Shown: positions 21,837 through 34,742, counted from the first letter of the stretch. The stretch: 51,784 nucleotides of DNA from Gnetum montanum (GCA_015680685.1 MNCI01029653.1:309909-361692); one strand, 5' to 3'. Numbers and translations: made by a program. The notes: generated by a model not told the origin, from the sequence alone.

Positions 21837-21944
21837 GTAGGGTTGTCTCATTGTATATAGCATGATACAAATGTATATGTAAAAGGTTGCGTAGGGTTGT
21901 CTCATTGTATATAGCATGATACAAATGTATATGTAAAAGGTTGC
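21837..21944. repeat. Exact 54-bp tandem duplication
   Basis: 21837-21890 and 21891-21944 are identical. Lack of divergence, next to old repeats, points to a recent duplication or an assembly slip. Confidence 0.95.
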
Positions 21945-22619
21945 TTAAATGCCGGGAGTGTTGAAACTCCAAAGAATGACTCTAAGTATTCTCTCAGACA
22001 TATAGCAGTCAGAATACTAGTATTTAGTAAGATAATAAATACTTGGAGAATAGTGAGGTAATAATACAATAAATATTGCAATACATTTCATGTATAATTA
22101 GATTTTGCAATGTGTTGCTTGCAAGTTAATAAGCTTACCAATTAAGTTTTGTATACCCTTGAGGCTTTTGATTGAACTGATGTAACGACACTGCTTTGAA
22201 GAAGCAATCTTCAACACCACCCTTGAGTCCAAAACTAGCTAAGTGTTCTAGAGTTGACCTGAGATGGACTATGCCTTAATGTTTATAACACTAAATGGAC
22301 AACATAAGTGTACATAACACATTGGTTCATAGGTTAGGAGCATAGCAAGTATGCCTCACAAAATCGTATAAGTGATAAGACCAACGTGACACATGCACAA
22401 AAGACCAGAATAAGCACAAGCAACCATATAAGATACATTGTTCCCTAGAAGAGCTAAAATGTGTTCTTACTCTAATGCATCTAGGCCTAAGCCCCACTTC
22501 AAAGAGACGAGTGGTGGCCTAAGCATCGAAGTTGATGCTTCTTAGTAAGCCTACATATCTTTTTGATGTAATACACAAAGGAATCAAGGCCATATAGTTC
22601 TTCAATGATGGTTATGATA
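21945..22619. other. Spacer left of element E
   Basis: No gene is recognised. The last ~20 bases (to 22619) belong to repeat X, into which element E inserted: joined to 35549 onward they match the uninterrupted copy at 41820-41930. Confidence 0.4.
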
Positions 22620-22624
22620 GCATG
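22620..22624. other. Target-site duplication, element E (left)
   Basis: GCATG directly outside the left LTR, identical to 35544-35548 outside the right LTR. Five bases is the usual length for Ty3/gypsy integration. Confidence 0.8.
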
Positions 22625-23430
22625 TGATAAGTAGCAAGTATAGCCTATGACCAACCATATGAATCACTAGCGTTCACTAAGCAGTATGGTCGAATTCTGT
22701 AGACTTTAGTTCTCTTAGTACACTGGGTTTAGAAAATGAATCTAACAATCGTGATTGTTGTTTTCTCAGTTCCACTTGTGAGGTGCAAGTGTATGGTTAA
22801 GTGTAACTAAGGCATTTGATTTTTATCGTTTTATGTTTTATGGCTTAAATCGCCTAAGTGTTGGAAAATAAAGTAATTAAATGTCTAACTATTCTAATAA
22901 CTAACTAATATCTTAACTAATCCTAACATAAGCATTTGTTCCCATTTACTGTACACATCCTAAACCATGTTACAATGTTACTGGGTTACTAAGCGTTAAG
23001 CGCTACTGGGATTACCAAACATTAACGTATGCTTGAAATGGTTGTACTTATGTGTTTTAATTAATTAATTAGATGCATTAAAGTAAACTGCTCAAATAAT
23101 AAATGCATTTAAAGTAAACATTAAGTTAATTCCAAATGTTGCAAGGTTTGTGAAGAAAGCTTGTCTTTATTGCTGGTCACACTAAGGTGCTTAGGTACAT
23201 CAATGTTCAAATAAAGAACCGTACACTTCTCACTCCTACTATGGGCACTCGAAAATATTCTAACTTTCAAAAGGAAACACTGCAAGAGATTCACCAAGAG
23301 ACTAACTATGGAATGCCATAAATGTAGTTGGTGAGTGCATATTTATAGCCAAAGATAGACATCGTGTTGATGGGGTCATGTTGATGTGACCATGTCGACA
23401 AGATTGCGTCGAAAGGAAGATGTTTCATCA
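22625..23430 (-). repeat. Element E 3' LTR (806 bp)
   Basis: Seen on plus from TGATAAG (22625) to TTTCATCA (23430). A minus-strand TATA box (TATAAATA) maps to 23340-23347. It aligns with 34743-35543 throughout. Its inner side is followed at 23431 by the PPT block. Confidence 0.88.
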
Positions 23431-23699
23431 TACCCCCATGATTGAATGAAAACTTATTCTTGAGTGAACAAAAGGAGGACCAAGTTCTTTACAAAAATTG
23501 GGAAGGTATGAGATTATTGACTAACTACAGACACACAACTGACATAAACAAAAACTAGGTGCCCAAGTGTATGGATTTACAATCATTACAAAAAATTGGT
23601 GTTCATGACAACAAAATTGAACACCATAATAAAAATTTTCAGCACAACCCCTTTGATAGCTTGAAGACGAGGAAGAAAATTAGACAATCCTAGGTGGTG

Positions 23700-26600
23700 T
23701 AGTCTCCTAAGATGTTGAAGGACCTTCTCCTACTTCTAGTGCACATGGTTGTTGAGGCAGTGGTTGTAGATGTCCTACTATAGCTGCAACTTCTAGCAAG
23801 AGACAAAAAGCATCTAACAATGCTTTCATCTTCCCCTCCTTACTCTTGGGATCATACACAGTCCACACAACATTGCTAATGTGGGCTGGTATGGGAACAT
23901 CCCAAGGACATGGCATTGCTGGGAACAACCCTTTAACATTGACAAACTAGGTAGTGAACTGTTTATATTCAATGTTGAACGCATTGAGTGCATTCTACAA
24001 CTCATAGTAGTCATTCATTTTCTTCGTTAGGTTCTCTACTGTTGATCTCTGATAAGTGAACTTCACCTTAAGAACCTCGAGTTTCGCATTTGCTATCTCA
24101 AGCTTTTGCTTGCTTTCTTTATGGTGCTTGAACTCTGCCTCATACAGAAGGTATGAGTTGGCCACTTGCTTCTCCAACTCTAACCTCAACTGTTTGGCAG
24201 TTAGCATTGTTAGGCTTGAGTAACGGAGGTTGATGAGCTCCATGTACTTCATCATCTCCTTGATTTGTAGCTCTTTCAGGTGGATATTTACTTTGTTGTC
24301 CATGTTTAGTCCATCAAAGATGGGCTACCACATGTCACCTCATTTCTTAAGCTGTTAGAGGGTCTCATTCACCTTTGCCTTAGCTAGTTGGATGTGTTTT
24401 TTATTTATCTCCTTCTATAGGCCAACTTGGTCTTTGTAATGATTCTTGATCCTTTCGAACTTGAGGGTCTTGTTCTTCCAAGTGGCGACATCAATTGCAA
24501 AATTCTAGTGACGGGCACACACCTCCTTTATTAAGAGATTTTGATTTTCTACAATCAACCTCCTCAATTCATTGTTTACCTTGGCAAGCTATTCTTGCTA
24601 TTTTTGGATGAATTTTGACATCTGTTCTTTTTGGCATCTCAACATTACGCAGGTGATGGTTTTCCTGGGTCAACCTTATGTTCTCCTGGTGGACCTCTGA
24701 CAAGTTCTTTTGAATGTTGTAGGCGGTGGCATCAGCAAGGACTTAGTTGAAGATCATCGACTCCTTTGTGTACTCAGCCTCTTTGAGTTTTTGTTGAAGT
24801 TGTTGGAAAGCTTTATCTCTTGAGACTACTTGGCTGAGTATAGTGGGATTAGCAATGCAGGTTCTAAGTTTCTCAACTTTTGTAGCCAAGAGCTGAATCT
24901 CAGCTTGGGTTGTTTCAAGTTGGGCATTGGCAATGAGAACTTTTTCCTTAGCCTCAAGTAGCTTTGATTGGTTTGCTGAAATGATTTCCAAGAGATCAAA
25001 GATATCCGAAATCGGTTGCCCGGTTCTAACCAATCGGTCTAGCAATTCCTCATGCTGAGCTACATTGAATCTTTCACTTGGTGCTACTGCAAACACCTAC
25101 ATGTCTTTAAATGCAGTTACATCTAGTACAGATGTCATAGGGACATTGAGTGCATTAGCCACTTTTTCATCCATCACTTTTGCTATTGTTTCCTGTTCTT
25201 GGTCTTGCACCACCAGAATAGTTGCCTCCTCACCCTTCTCCAAGTGCATTGAAAAGGCATCAGTGTTCCTAGAGATTTTTAGGAATTGCTACTATTGAGA
25301 GAGAGATACTATTACATCTTGGGTGCTAGGTTTTGATTGTGTGGGCACCTGCATTATTTGGGCAAAAAACATTGGGGCTAAACCCTTCATCCTATTGATG
25401 GATCATGCTACTTCATTGAGATGACTCAGCATTGGTTTGTAGATGGAGGGTTCACTACCACTTGGTCTTGCCTGTTGCTACAGGAGTTGCTCACGAAGTT
25501 TATGCATGTGCTCAATGGCAACACATGACTCTAGCATGGTTTGCTCATGAGTGGGTGGTGGTGGCAATTTCTCCTTGGTAGGGACCTTGTCCTTCTTCAT
25601 TTTCTCCCAAGAGGCAGAAGGAGCATGTCTGATTGTATCAAGATTAGTGGAGTCCAACCATTAAGAAGTGTGAATCTTAATTGTGATGGGTCACAGTAAG
25701 GTTGTAAATGTTTAGCTTTGCATGCGTAGACCTTAGTTACTTTGTTAACCACTAGTTGTGAATCACTCTTGATTATCAAATGTTTAATTCATAGGTCTAC
25801 GCACAACATTGGTTCTCCAGTGTTTGAACCTTTTCAATGGCAGACAACACTATTGAAGGAGTCCATGATGGTGACCATTTCAGCCACCAGAATGCTTGGG
25901 CTAAGGGCCAAGAAAAGGTTCATCAACCTAGCACATGTGAGCTGATTGTTCAACACCTCTAAGGCTTGATGGCACAACCAATGTTGTGCCCCCTTCACAT
26001 CACTATCTCAACCAAAGGATTTCACTCAACACTCATCAATATAAGGAGTCTTTGATGAGTGTTGTATTGTCTTAAGCTAGTGTGCTCAAAGTATGAGCCA
26101 TAATTAGAGGGATTGAGAAGAGACATGTATCTCCTCTTAGATTGCCCTAGGATTGTGTTCAGGCGATCCACGAAAGGTCCACATTCACTTCAGTGATTAT
26201 GGAATTAAATTTTAAATCTTTTGCAAAGTTCATTCTTGAGGTTGCATAATTTTTGAATGAGACATGGGAAGGGAAGTGCCTTCCTCCCTCGTTTGTTTTC
26301 CTGAAAATGCTTCTCCATCTCAAGATAGATTAGTTGAGGGAGGTTGATTGAAAATTTTCCGCTTACAGTAGTGCATGCATGGGTAGAGAAAGTTGTGATC
26401 TTTTTAGGCCTCATCGTTGGATTGAGGTGGTAGGCCACCATCTTAAAGTATGCGTGCTTTGCTATCATGAGCATACCAAACTTCTTACGGTCAACATTGT
26501 ACCACTACAGGATCCACTTTTTCTTAACCTCATAGTCTGCTTGCGTTGATATCTTTACCAAGGTTGCCCTAGTTTTTGGTAACCCAAGGGCCACAAAAAT

Positions 26601-26810
26601 GACCTTCATTGAGTAGGGCACAAAGATGTCCTTGATCTTCACTATGGCATTGCCCTACTTGTCGTTCTAGAAGAGGTATGTTTCACCCATATGCCATTCT
26701 CCATTGGATGTGAGAATGGATCACATGGGAGAAGTCTGGAGATGAGCTTTAACTTCTTCTAGGGTAAAGTTTAGTAAAGATCCAAAGTTTAGTTTAGGAA
26801 GAATTATTTT
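23700..26810 (-). pseudogene. Post-pol accessory ORF remnant with coiled coils
   Basis: Minus-strand open stretches follow one another at 26205-26474, 24743-25096, 23995-24303 and 23707-23928. The first contains a motif of the type GRKALPFPCLIQKLC, resembling a segment of plant transposon-associated proteins that precede coiled-coil tails. The next two are rich in Leu, Lys, Glu and Gln with heptad-like spacing (ANAQLETTQAEIQLLATKVE; AKLEVLKVKF), predicting coiled coils. Stops and shifts interrupt it. Function is unknown: a structural or accessory retroelement protein is the best guess. It could instead be an older element nested in E. Confidence 0.5.
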
Positions 26811-27095
26811 TTTGAATCTTCCTAGACCCAACTTGCTTCAGAAAAGCCTCCATCAGGGTGACCTCAAGGTTTGGTCTATGTCTAGGGGTCTCATCTTAGT
26901 GGGATTACTCCATTTTAGCTTTTGGAATCTAATGGAAAAATTCCACATTAGGGTCCTCATGAAGAGGTTCTATTGCATGTGTCTCTGCTACCTGTTCCTA
27001 GGGTTGCTCTTGTTAGCCCCTTCTAGTTCTAGGCCACTTGTTCTTTGGTTGGGATGGTCCTCCTTCCCATGGTTGCTTTGGTCTTGGTGACATAT

Positions 27096-27196
27096 GTGAT
27101 CACAACATGACCAAGGATTAGTATTTAATGTGTAACTTTATAACATTTAAGTACCTTATCTCTTGTGTTAGTTACACTTGGCTAAGTTGTGATCAT
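27096..27196. repeat. 101-bp foldback sequence (possible MITE)
   Basis: The left end 27096-27115 (GTGATCACAACATGACCAAG) and right end 27177-27196 are inverted copies with 17 of 20 bases matching. The interior is AT-rich. No clear target duplication is visible, so it may be a small foldback element or chance structure inside element E. Confidence 0.4.
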
Positions 27197-29049
27197 GGTG
27201 GATTAGTCATTTTAATATTATTTTATTTTAATGTCTACTAGAGTTTTTTTGGGAAGGCTTAACTTTTATAAATTTATAATTTTAATGTTATTTTTTTGGC
27301 TAAACCTTGTGGGAGTTAGAAAATTTTTGAAAAATTGTTCATAAGAAACCTAAGGTTTGTGGCCTCCAAGACGTAGAGCTTACCTCTAGTAGCTACAAGA
27401 ACAAAGAATGAGGCAAATCAGACAAGCGGTTTGAAAGTTATGGGCTTTGAAAATGGTAAGAACTCATCATATGTTTGAAGTAAGTGACAAATTTTTTCAA
27501 AGTGTTGCATTATATTTATAGGGTTTTTATAGTTGTGTTGATGGGATCACATATACAGGGGTGTGTTGACATGAGGGGCTACATTGATGGGATCCCATCG
27601 ATGTGGCCAAAGACAAAAAAATTCACTTTGAAAATTAGCATAAAAATAAAGAATTTTTGCATGAAATTGGAGTCCATAGAGACCCAGAAAGGCCATCAAC
27701 ATGAAGAAATACTTGAAGAGGGCTAGGAAATTCACAAAAAGGAGTTTGAATTCAGCAAAAATGATTGGAAAACTTGAAAAGGAGTGGAAAATTGGATACA
27801 ATTGATGTTGAATGATTTGAATACAAAAATGTCTGAAGGATGAGGAACTCAACTAACCCAACTAAGGAGTATGCAAGTGGGTCTTTTCCATAGCAGGCTC
27901 ATGCCCTTAATTCCCTTGTAAGCCCTCAAACCCAGGAGTCCGTGGGTCTCATGGGTGATTAATGGTTATGAAAAGTTAAGGACTTAATCCCAGATGAATC
28001 TACCTAAGAATTTTGACACATTAAACTAAGAGATTAAACAAAGCCATGAAAAATTGGTAGTGAGGTAAATTATGGGAAGCATAGGTGGATGAGATAGAGA
28101 ATGGAGTGGAGTTCTGGATCATGGTCACATGAAGTCCCTTGTGGATTTTGTGATAAATATGACTTGATAACAACCATCCTTAGTCTGAATCAAAACCAAC
28201 CTCTTCTAGTGACTTCACATTGACACTTCATGATCAACCCACCCTCTTAAGACACAAAAGCATTCCCACATATCAATCACCATTCCTAAAAGAGAAGAAA
28301 AGAGAAGTAGGAAATGAGATGAACCTTAGTTAGAGGGGACCTTCAGGCATGGGTAACATGTCTTTCTAGTCCCATAATCAATGCTTATAGCCCATTATTT
28401 TGTCTAAGGGGTGTGCTTTAAATTTCCATTATTGTTGATTTTTTGTGGATTTTATATTTTTATATTTTTGGATGGGAACCACACCATGCAAAGAATTCTA
28501 AATTTTTGTAATTGGTAGATAGCAAAATGGTGAGAAATCCATGAAAACACTCGTGCACTCAAGAGGGTAGGCAAGTACAAAGGGCATCAAATCTCCTTGA
28601 AGTCACACCCTTGTCTATCCATTTAATCCTTCCCAAGTTTGGAAACTACCAAGGTCACAAGTTCATTATAAGTTTCATTAAGGAAGAGACCTCATATTTC
28701 CAAAACAAGAAACACCACAGAGTTTGTGGATGGGTGGATGATGTGGACTCACTGCCTATTATCATGAAAAAGAAACCATGTCTTAGTTATTGATACTAAA
28801 TTCAAAGATAAAATCTAGACATGAGTAATCAAATAACATTATAGTACAAACCACCATCAATAGCAGCTACAATTGCACTTAGTCCTGGTAGCAATAGAGA
28901 AAAAAAAACATTAGAAAAATTCAAACTAAAGAAAGTAAAATATTTAAGAAAGATGAAAAGGTACTAAAGATGGTGTAAAACAAAAAAGATGCAAAAACAA
29001 CAAAGTGTAAAACAAAAAATGTAAAAATTGAGGAGTGATGTTAATGGAT

Positions 29050-29726
29050 CAACATGGATGATCATCTTCCCCACATTGAGTTGGAAGGAGGAGATTTGAA
29101 AAATTGAGTGTGCCTATCCATTTGTTAAGGTGTTCTAGTCACTGGCTCTCTTAGGCTCATGGAAAGGTTTGATTTGTTGCATGTTGATCAATAGTTTCTT
29201 ATTTGGGCTTTTAGGTTTATATATTAACATGACCTTAGAAGAAAAGGTTTCATAGATAACATAAGGTCCTTTCCACAACATTTGGAACTTGGTTCTTTGT
29301 GGTACATGTGTGAGATTTTGGTAGAGGACCCTATCTCCTGGTTGAAATTTTACTTTCCTTATTCTAAGGTCATAGCATTACTTGTTGAATGCATTGTGCA
29401 ACTCATTAGATGACAGGGCTACCAATCGGTTCTCATCTAGCAAGTTAACATTCATTAATCTTTCTTTTTGTGCTAGACTTAGGTCAAGATCAAGGTCACA
29501 AGTTGTTAAAAGTGTATAGAGCTTAGCTTGAATTGGAATTGTTGGCAATTTTTCATACACAAGCTCATAGGAAGAGTAGCCAATAGGAAGTTTGCATGTG
29601 GAGTTCTAGGTCCAAAGGGCATTATTGACTTTTGTGCTCTAATCCCTCCTATATATACTAATAGTTCTTATTAGTATCTTTTTGATTTTCCTATTTGTAA
29701 CCTTTATAATCTCTACTTGACCATTA
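29050..29726 (-). pseudogene. Element E integrase, C-terminal half
   Basis: The minus strand begins with NGQVEI (29708-29725), the block shortly before the last catalytic Glu region of gypsy integrases. A degraded ALWAYRT-like segment follows, then YEKLPTIPIQ, a linker, and a C-terminal part with a phrase like VLWKGPYVI (near 29250-29280). The N-terminal zinc-binding domain and the first half of the catalytic core are gone, and several TAG codons interrupt the rest. Confidence 0.75.
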
Positions 29727-30330
29727 GCTTAGGGCTCTTCTCCTCTTTGTTGTTCCATCGTAATCGAGACAAGTGGTCAGCAACCACGTTCTTGGTTTCC
29801 TTTTGATCTACCATTGTAAGATTGAATTCCTATAAGATCACCAACCACTGTATGACACTAGGGCTCACCATCAATTTTTTCATCAGGAACCGAATTGCAT
29901 TGTGGTCTATGCGCATAAACACCTTGTACCCAAGCACACAATGCCTAAAATTTCCAAGGCAAACACCATCGCCATCCATTCTTTCTCTATTGTGGTGTAA
30001 TTTAGCTATGCACCCACAATGCTTTAGCTCACATAGTGGATATAATAAAAAAGTTTCTAATCATCCAACTGCATGAGCATAGCTCCTAAGGCATAATTTG
30101 ATGCATTCGTTATGATGTGAAAGGGTCTGGACCAATTAGGTGCTTGTAGAATTAGAGTTCCCACAAGCTTTTGCTTGAGATGCTGGAATGCATGCTTGCA
30201 TTCCTTGGTCTAGAAAAATAGAGCATCCTTCTTTGTTAGCTCCACTAATGGTTTAGTGATCTAACAGAAATTCTCTATGAATTATTAGTAGTAGCTAGTG
30301 TATCCAAGGAATGACCTTAAATCTTTAAAT
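29726..30330 (-). pseudogene. Element E RNase H domain remnant
   Basis: Tethered RNase H following RT. It is recognised by a C-terminal segment reading VFMRIDHNAIRFLMKK, then LTMVDQKETKN and VVADHLSR (~29764-29785), typical of the RNase H to integrase connection. The frame carries in-frame stops. It ends abruptly near 29730, where it joins the middle of integrase. Confidence 0.75.
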
Positions 30331-30399
30331 ATTTCTGGCTATTTGGTAATTTCTTGTATAACCCTTACTTTTTAGGGTCTACCTCGATCCCTTTTTCAA

Positions 30400-31080
30400 A
30401 AATTCTATGCCCCAAGACAATGCCTTCTTGGATCATTAGATGGTTTTTTGCTAGTTGAGCCTAAGGTTTGTTTACACACACCTTTTCAGCACTTGCTCAA
30501 GATAGTCCAAGGCTTGCTCAAATGTAGCCCCATAGGTGGAGAGGTCATCCATGAAGACTTCCACCTTGCTACCAATCTGTTGTTGAAAAATGCTCAAGAC
30601 AAGGCATTAGAATGTAGTAGGGGCATTGCATAAGCTAAACGACATCTTTTTGTATGCAAAAGTTCCCCAAGGACTTGTGAATATTGTTTTGGCCTAATCC
30701 TTTGATGTAATTTGAATTTGGTTATAGACACTATAACCATCCAGAAAGCTGTAATAGCAATGCCCAAAAATGATGTTCAACACCTGGTCCACAAATGATA
30801 ATGAAAAGTGTTCTTTATAGGTTGCCATGTTCAATAGCCTGAAATTGATGTAGACCCTCCATTTGCCACCTTTCCTTGGAACTATCACAAGTGGGCTAAC
30901 CCACTCACTATTTGCAATGGGATAGATGAGCCCTACCTTGAGGAGTTGTTCAATCTACTCTTTGACAATTTGCTTGAGTTTGGGATTCAATTGTTGTTGC
31001 GATTGCCTCTTTGGCTTGATGGAAGGATTTGTGTAGAAATGGTGTTGGCATATCATATGATCAATTCCTATGAGTTCAGG
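30400..31080 (-). pseudogene. Element E reverse transcriptase
   Basis: The minus strand shows RT motifs in order: VPRKGGKWRVYINFRLLN and YYSFLDGYSVYNQIQI (30694-30888), then the catalytic FMDD at 30544-30555 in the phrase KVEVFMDDLS. The domain would copy element RNA into DNA. The YxDD-type box is intact, but stops elsewhere in the frame make it a pseudogene. Confidence 0.88.
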
Positions 31081-31479
31081 ATATGACTAAGTAAAGGCTA
31101 TTGAACATTTATTGACCACCTCCAATAGCTTCTTTTTTTGCACAGAAACATGGTTGACATTGATGATAATCGACTTTCCATTATTTAAAAAGACATATTC
31201 CATTTTGGCTAGTAAAGGTTTTAGCTCAAGGGGCTCCTATTTAAAGCTTTTAGGGATCTCCAACTCTTCCTAGTTGATTTCATTAGGTTCATCATTAGAG
31301 AGTTAGTGATGAACTTGCTTCAGTGCATCCATGCTTTCAATGTAGGTACTCATTAGGCTCTCAGTTGGTTCCATGCATATTGTTGAGCTACTTTCTACAT
31401 CAGTTTTTAGCCATTGGATGCCCTCCTGTTTTGTGGTTGTTGCATACATGCACCTTTGAGTTTCTATCACATCAGCATA

Positions 31480-32000
31480 CTATTTGCATGCTGTGATAGA
31501 TGCACTTTTCATGGACCATAATTTTTGCACACAGTTGCACCCAATGTCACTATACGCAATGCATAGAACATGCTTTTTCTTTATCTTCTCAAACTCATTT
31601 TCCTTGGAAATTTCTAAGAAAAGGTGTCTAATTCCTAACCATGCATCAATGGTGCTCAACCAAGTTCTTTCCATGATGATTGGGAAGTTCCCCTTGTAGT
31701 TATCAACATGGATCACTAGGAAGTTAGTAAGATAGGATCACCCACAAATAGTGGTCACAATGTCCTCCACCAATCCCAAGGGAATAGTGATGGACTGATT
31801 TGCCAAATCAAGATGAATGTTGCTTTTCTTGAGTGGAGGTAGGTTCTAAGCTTTGTACATCTCATGAGAAATCAAATTCACATCAGAACCTAAGTCCAGA
31901 GAGCCTTGCAAGGCTCATTCTCAGCAATTTGTAGATAAATGAGGGGACTCTCAAGATCAGATGATTTTCCTGGTAAGGTGGCTAGCCTTAATTCAATCCA
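31480..32000 (-). pseudogene. Element E protease region
   Basis: A retropepsin-like domain. The minus strand reads LDLGSDVNLISHE with the active-site DLGS at 31885-31896, out of frame with the upstream EPCKAL segment, so a frameshift lies just before it. Downstream is the end GNFPIIMERTWLSTIDAWLG (31600-31720) and a cysteine-bearing linker. It would cleave the Gag-Pol precursor. Confidence 0.75.
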
Positions 32001-32584
32001 TGACAACATGGGTCAACATGATGGTATGCACTTTGGAAGGTGTTTGGTTTGAAAGATTCTTGAATAACGAAGTGAAAGATGAGGGAGAAGCAAGGTCCTT
32101 AGGCACAGGTGCATGTGAGGGCTTTGAAGGACTATTGGTTTGGAAGAATGATTTTTTTAGGGTTTTTTTTCTAAACCACTTAGCTAAGGGTTGGCTGTAA
32201 GTTAATAGCCCTCGTGGTGTTTCTTTGCTATGCTCGGGTACAAATTTCACCTTGGATGGAACGAGCTAATGGTAGTTGAGTTGAGGGTGAACGTACATGT
32301 GTAGAAGGATGAGGAGGGTAGAATAGAAATGAGGATTCCCCTCTTAGAGATTAAGCTTTGTAATATTTAGGAGGGTAGTAGTGGTGTTGAAAGGAGGCAT
32401 GACTGGAAGAGTCATGTGGAGAAGTCAATTGCTGAATGTAGTATCCATATGGATCTAGTTACTGATAAGGGTACTGTTTCCTTGGTGGTGGCATTACCCA
32501 TGATTGTGGGTGCTGTCACTGTTGGTACTACTCATGAGGTTGGGGTGGAACTCCACTTGGATAGTAGGCTTACTATTAGTGGAA

Positions 32585-34594
32585 CTACCTATAGTTACCT
32601 TGAGGATAAGGCAACCTCCTGGGTGGTTGCCTTCTTGCCAATCTAGGATTTAGCGTGTACACCCCAGACTCTTGTAAGTGTGACACAATGTAGTAACATC
32701 CCTTAGGATGCTCATAGTGGAAAATGTCACACCCATTATCATCATCTATTTTAGACTCTGTAACCTCCTCTATGGTAGCAACTTTGCCCTTACCCCTTTG
32801 GTGGACATGTTTAGCTTCTTTCATTCTCCTTTGGTCATGACCGCCACTTTGCTTTTTGGATGTTTGAATAATTTTAAGGGTAGACCAAATTTTTTTGTTG
32901 AAAGAATCCCACATTTTATCTAGCTTAGTTGATATTTTAGAAATTTTTTTTTGGATCTACAAGGTTTTTCATTGCACTACTTCATCAAGTGATGCCTCCT
33001 CCTCATTTTCACAGAATCAGACTTTCCTTTTTTTGATGGAAGGATCTTGATTAAACTCTTTTGTACTTTTTCTTTTTAGCAAATCACTTTCTTCTTTGGC
33101 CACTTGCTCAATGAGCCTTTGGATCTAATGGGCCCTAAGTTCTAAAAGTCTTCCTTAGGCATAGACCCCAAGAGTTCTCCTCATTTATATTTAGAGCCCA
33201 TCTATGATATGGCAAAGCTACTCCATTTTAAAAAGCCATGGTCTAGGTAATTGTGTAATAAGAAGTAATATTTGCCCATAGCTACATCCAAGGATTCATG
33301 TGTTCCTTGTCTCCACCCTTGGATTTGCTTTCTCAAATTGGACACTCAGAAGTACATCTAATACTTGTCATTAAAGAGCTCAAGCATCATACTCCACTAT
33401 CTAATTGATTCTAGTTCTAAGGACCAGTATCAACTTTTAGCCTCCTTAATGATTGTCCTTGGGAACAACTTTAATTTTTGTCATTTATTTTCTATGTTTT
33501 GCAAGGCATAAGCATCGTGAAAGGATTAAAGATGATTATGTAAATTTGAGTTGTATTCCCCTTTAAACTTGGGAATATTGTTCATATCCACTTGCTTGAT
33601 TCTGCTATCTTTCACATGCCTCATTGGGATTCTCATGGCCTCTACAATGTTTAAAATGTTTTTAGTTACAAGCAAAGGCTCATCATAGTCATGACCTCTA
33701 TGATGCCCATGATGCCCATGATGTTCTCTGTTGCCTCTCCTTTCATGGTGGAGGACCTCCTTTGATTGCCCATGCCCCTAGTCTCTGCTAGTCCAATGGG
33801 CCCTACAATGATCTCTATCCCATTGGTCATCTCCATCACAGTCACATCCTTTGTGGCTTCAGTCAAAGCTAGAGGAGGAAGAAGAGGATATTGAAGGTGA
33901 AGTGGGGGAAGTTGAGCTAGCACTAACATGATGCCTGCAACCCCCTCTTCTTTGGCCACGACCATAGTCATGATCATAACATAGTCATCATCATGATGCT
34001 TGTCCACATTCTTGCATTGACTCCCACCTTTGGAGTCGCCATGATCATGGGACCTGTTCTTTCCCCAACTAGGATTGTTTACCTTGGACTACAAGTTCTG
34101 GTTTAGGCCCTTCTCATCAAAGGAAAGGGAAGGAGAGTTAATGAATTGAGAACCCCCAAAGAAGGGATCCTCTCCATCTTTCTAGCCTAGCAGGAATAAG
34201 GGGTTATTAAACTATTTACCCTTCAATGCTTCGTAACGCATCTCTTGTTGTTGATCTTTTTTGCATTGTGCTTCAGTGGGATGATAATCCTAATAGTCAT
34301 GGTCCTACACAATGTATTTAGCATTTAGCCCCTGATGCCCAGCCTCATAAGAGTTTGGAGCACCATCATAGGAATTGATCGATTGGGTGGTAACACAATG
34401 TTGTCCTCTATGTTCCTCCATTGTAGTTGTTCATCTTGATGCAGGATGAAGGTGAAGTTTGACACATACTCATTGGGATGAATATATATCACTCTACATT
34501 GTTGGGGCATTGGATGATTTGACCTTTCATTCCTTTGTTGATTAGATTTATGCTCAAACAGTGGAAAAGAATTAGCCTTGTGAGAAGAAGATAT
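32585..34594 (-). pseudogene. gag: Element E gag remnant
   Basis: Gag homologous to the A, B, F and H copies. The expected start codon reads ATA (34592-34594), followed by SSSHKANS, so the start is lost. The N-terminal domain with HPNEYVSNFTFILHQDEQ is at 34325-34590. The capsid core is in broken frames (~33080-33650). The zinc-knuckle segment near 32690-32740 reads CDIFHYEHPKGC, with its second Cys changed to Phe. Confidence 0.8.
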
Positions 34595-34725
34595 TTTAGT
34601 TTGAAGGGAAAATAGTGTGCTCTTACTATTATTACTATTTTTTATGATTGTGACTTTAAGGTTCATTACAACAATTTTGAATGATTTCACTAACTCTTAG
34701 ATAGAGCACACAGCTAACTAAAGTC

Positions 34726-34741
34726 CTTGGTAATAGCGCTA
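34726..34741 (-). other. Element E primer-binding site
   Basis: On the minus strand, TAGCGCTATTACCAAG lies one base from the LTR border. It is a diverged form of the tRNA-Asp-type site, with the G-C-rich first half altered. Confidence 0.65.
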
Positions 34742-34742
34742 A

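Larger units (their letters stand above)
23431..29050 (-). other. Element E post-pol region (5.6 kb)
   Basis: Lies between the integrase end and the 3' LTR. Nearest pol is a T-rich (minus) low-complexity tract at ~28900-29040, then ~28160-28690, which is collinear with the region after protease in element H (51118-51640), so it is part of the family and not a later insertion. Further down is a coding-like remnant (23700-26810). An extra downstream region of this size recalls the env-like ORFs of Athila elements, but no envelope signature or clear transmembrane anchor was identified. Confidence 0.6.

Noticed and set aside
23700-26810. Host coiled-coil (kinesin- or myosin-like) gene
   Set aside because: Lies between integrase and PPT of element E, in element orientation, and with frequent stops; element origin is more likely.
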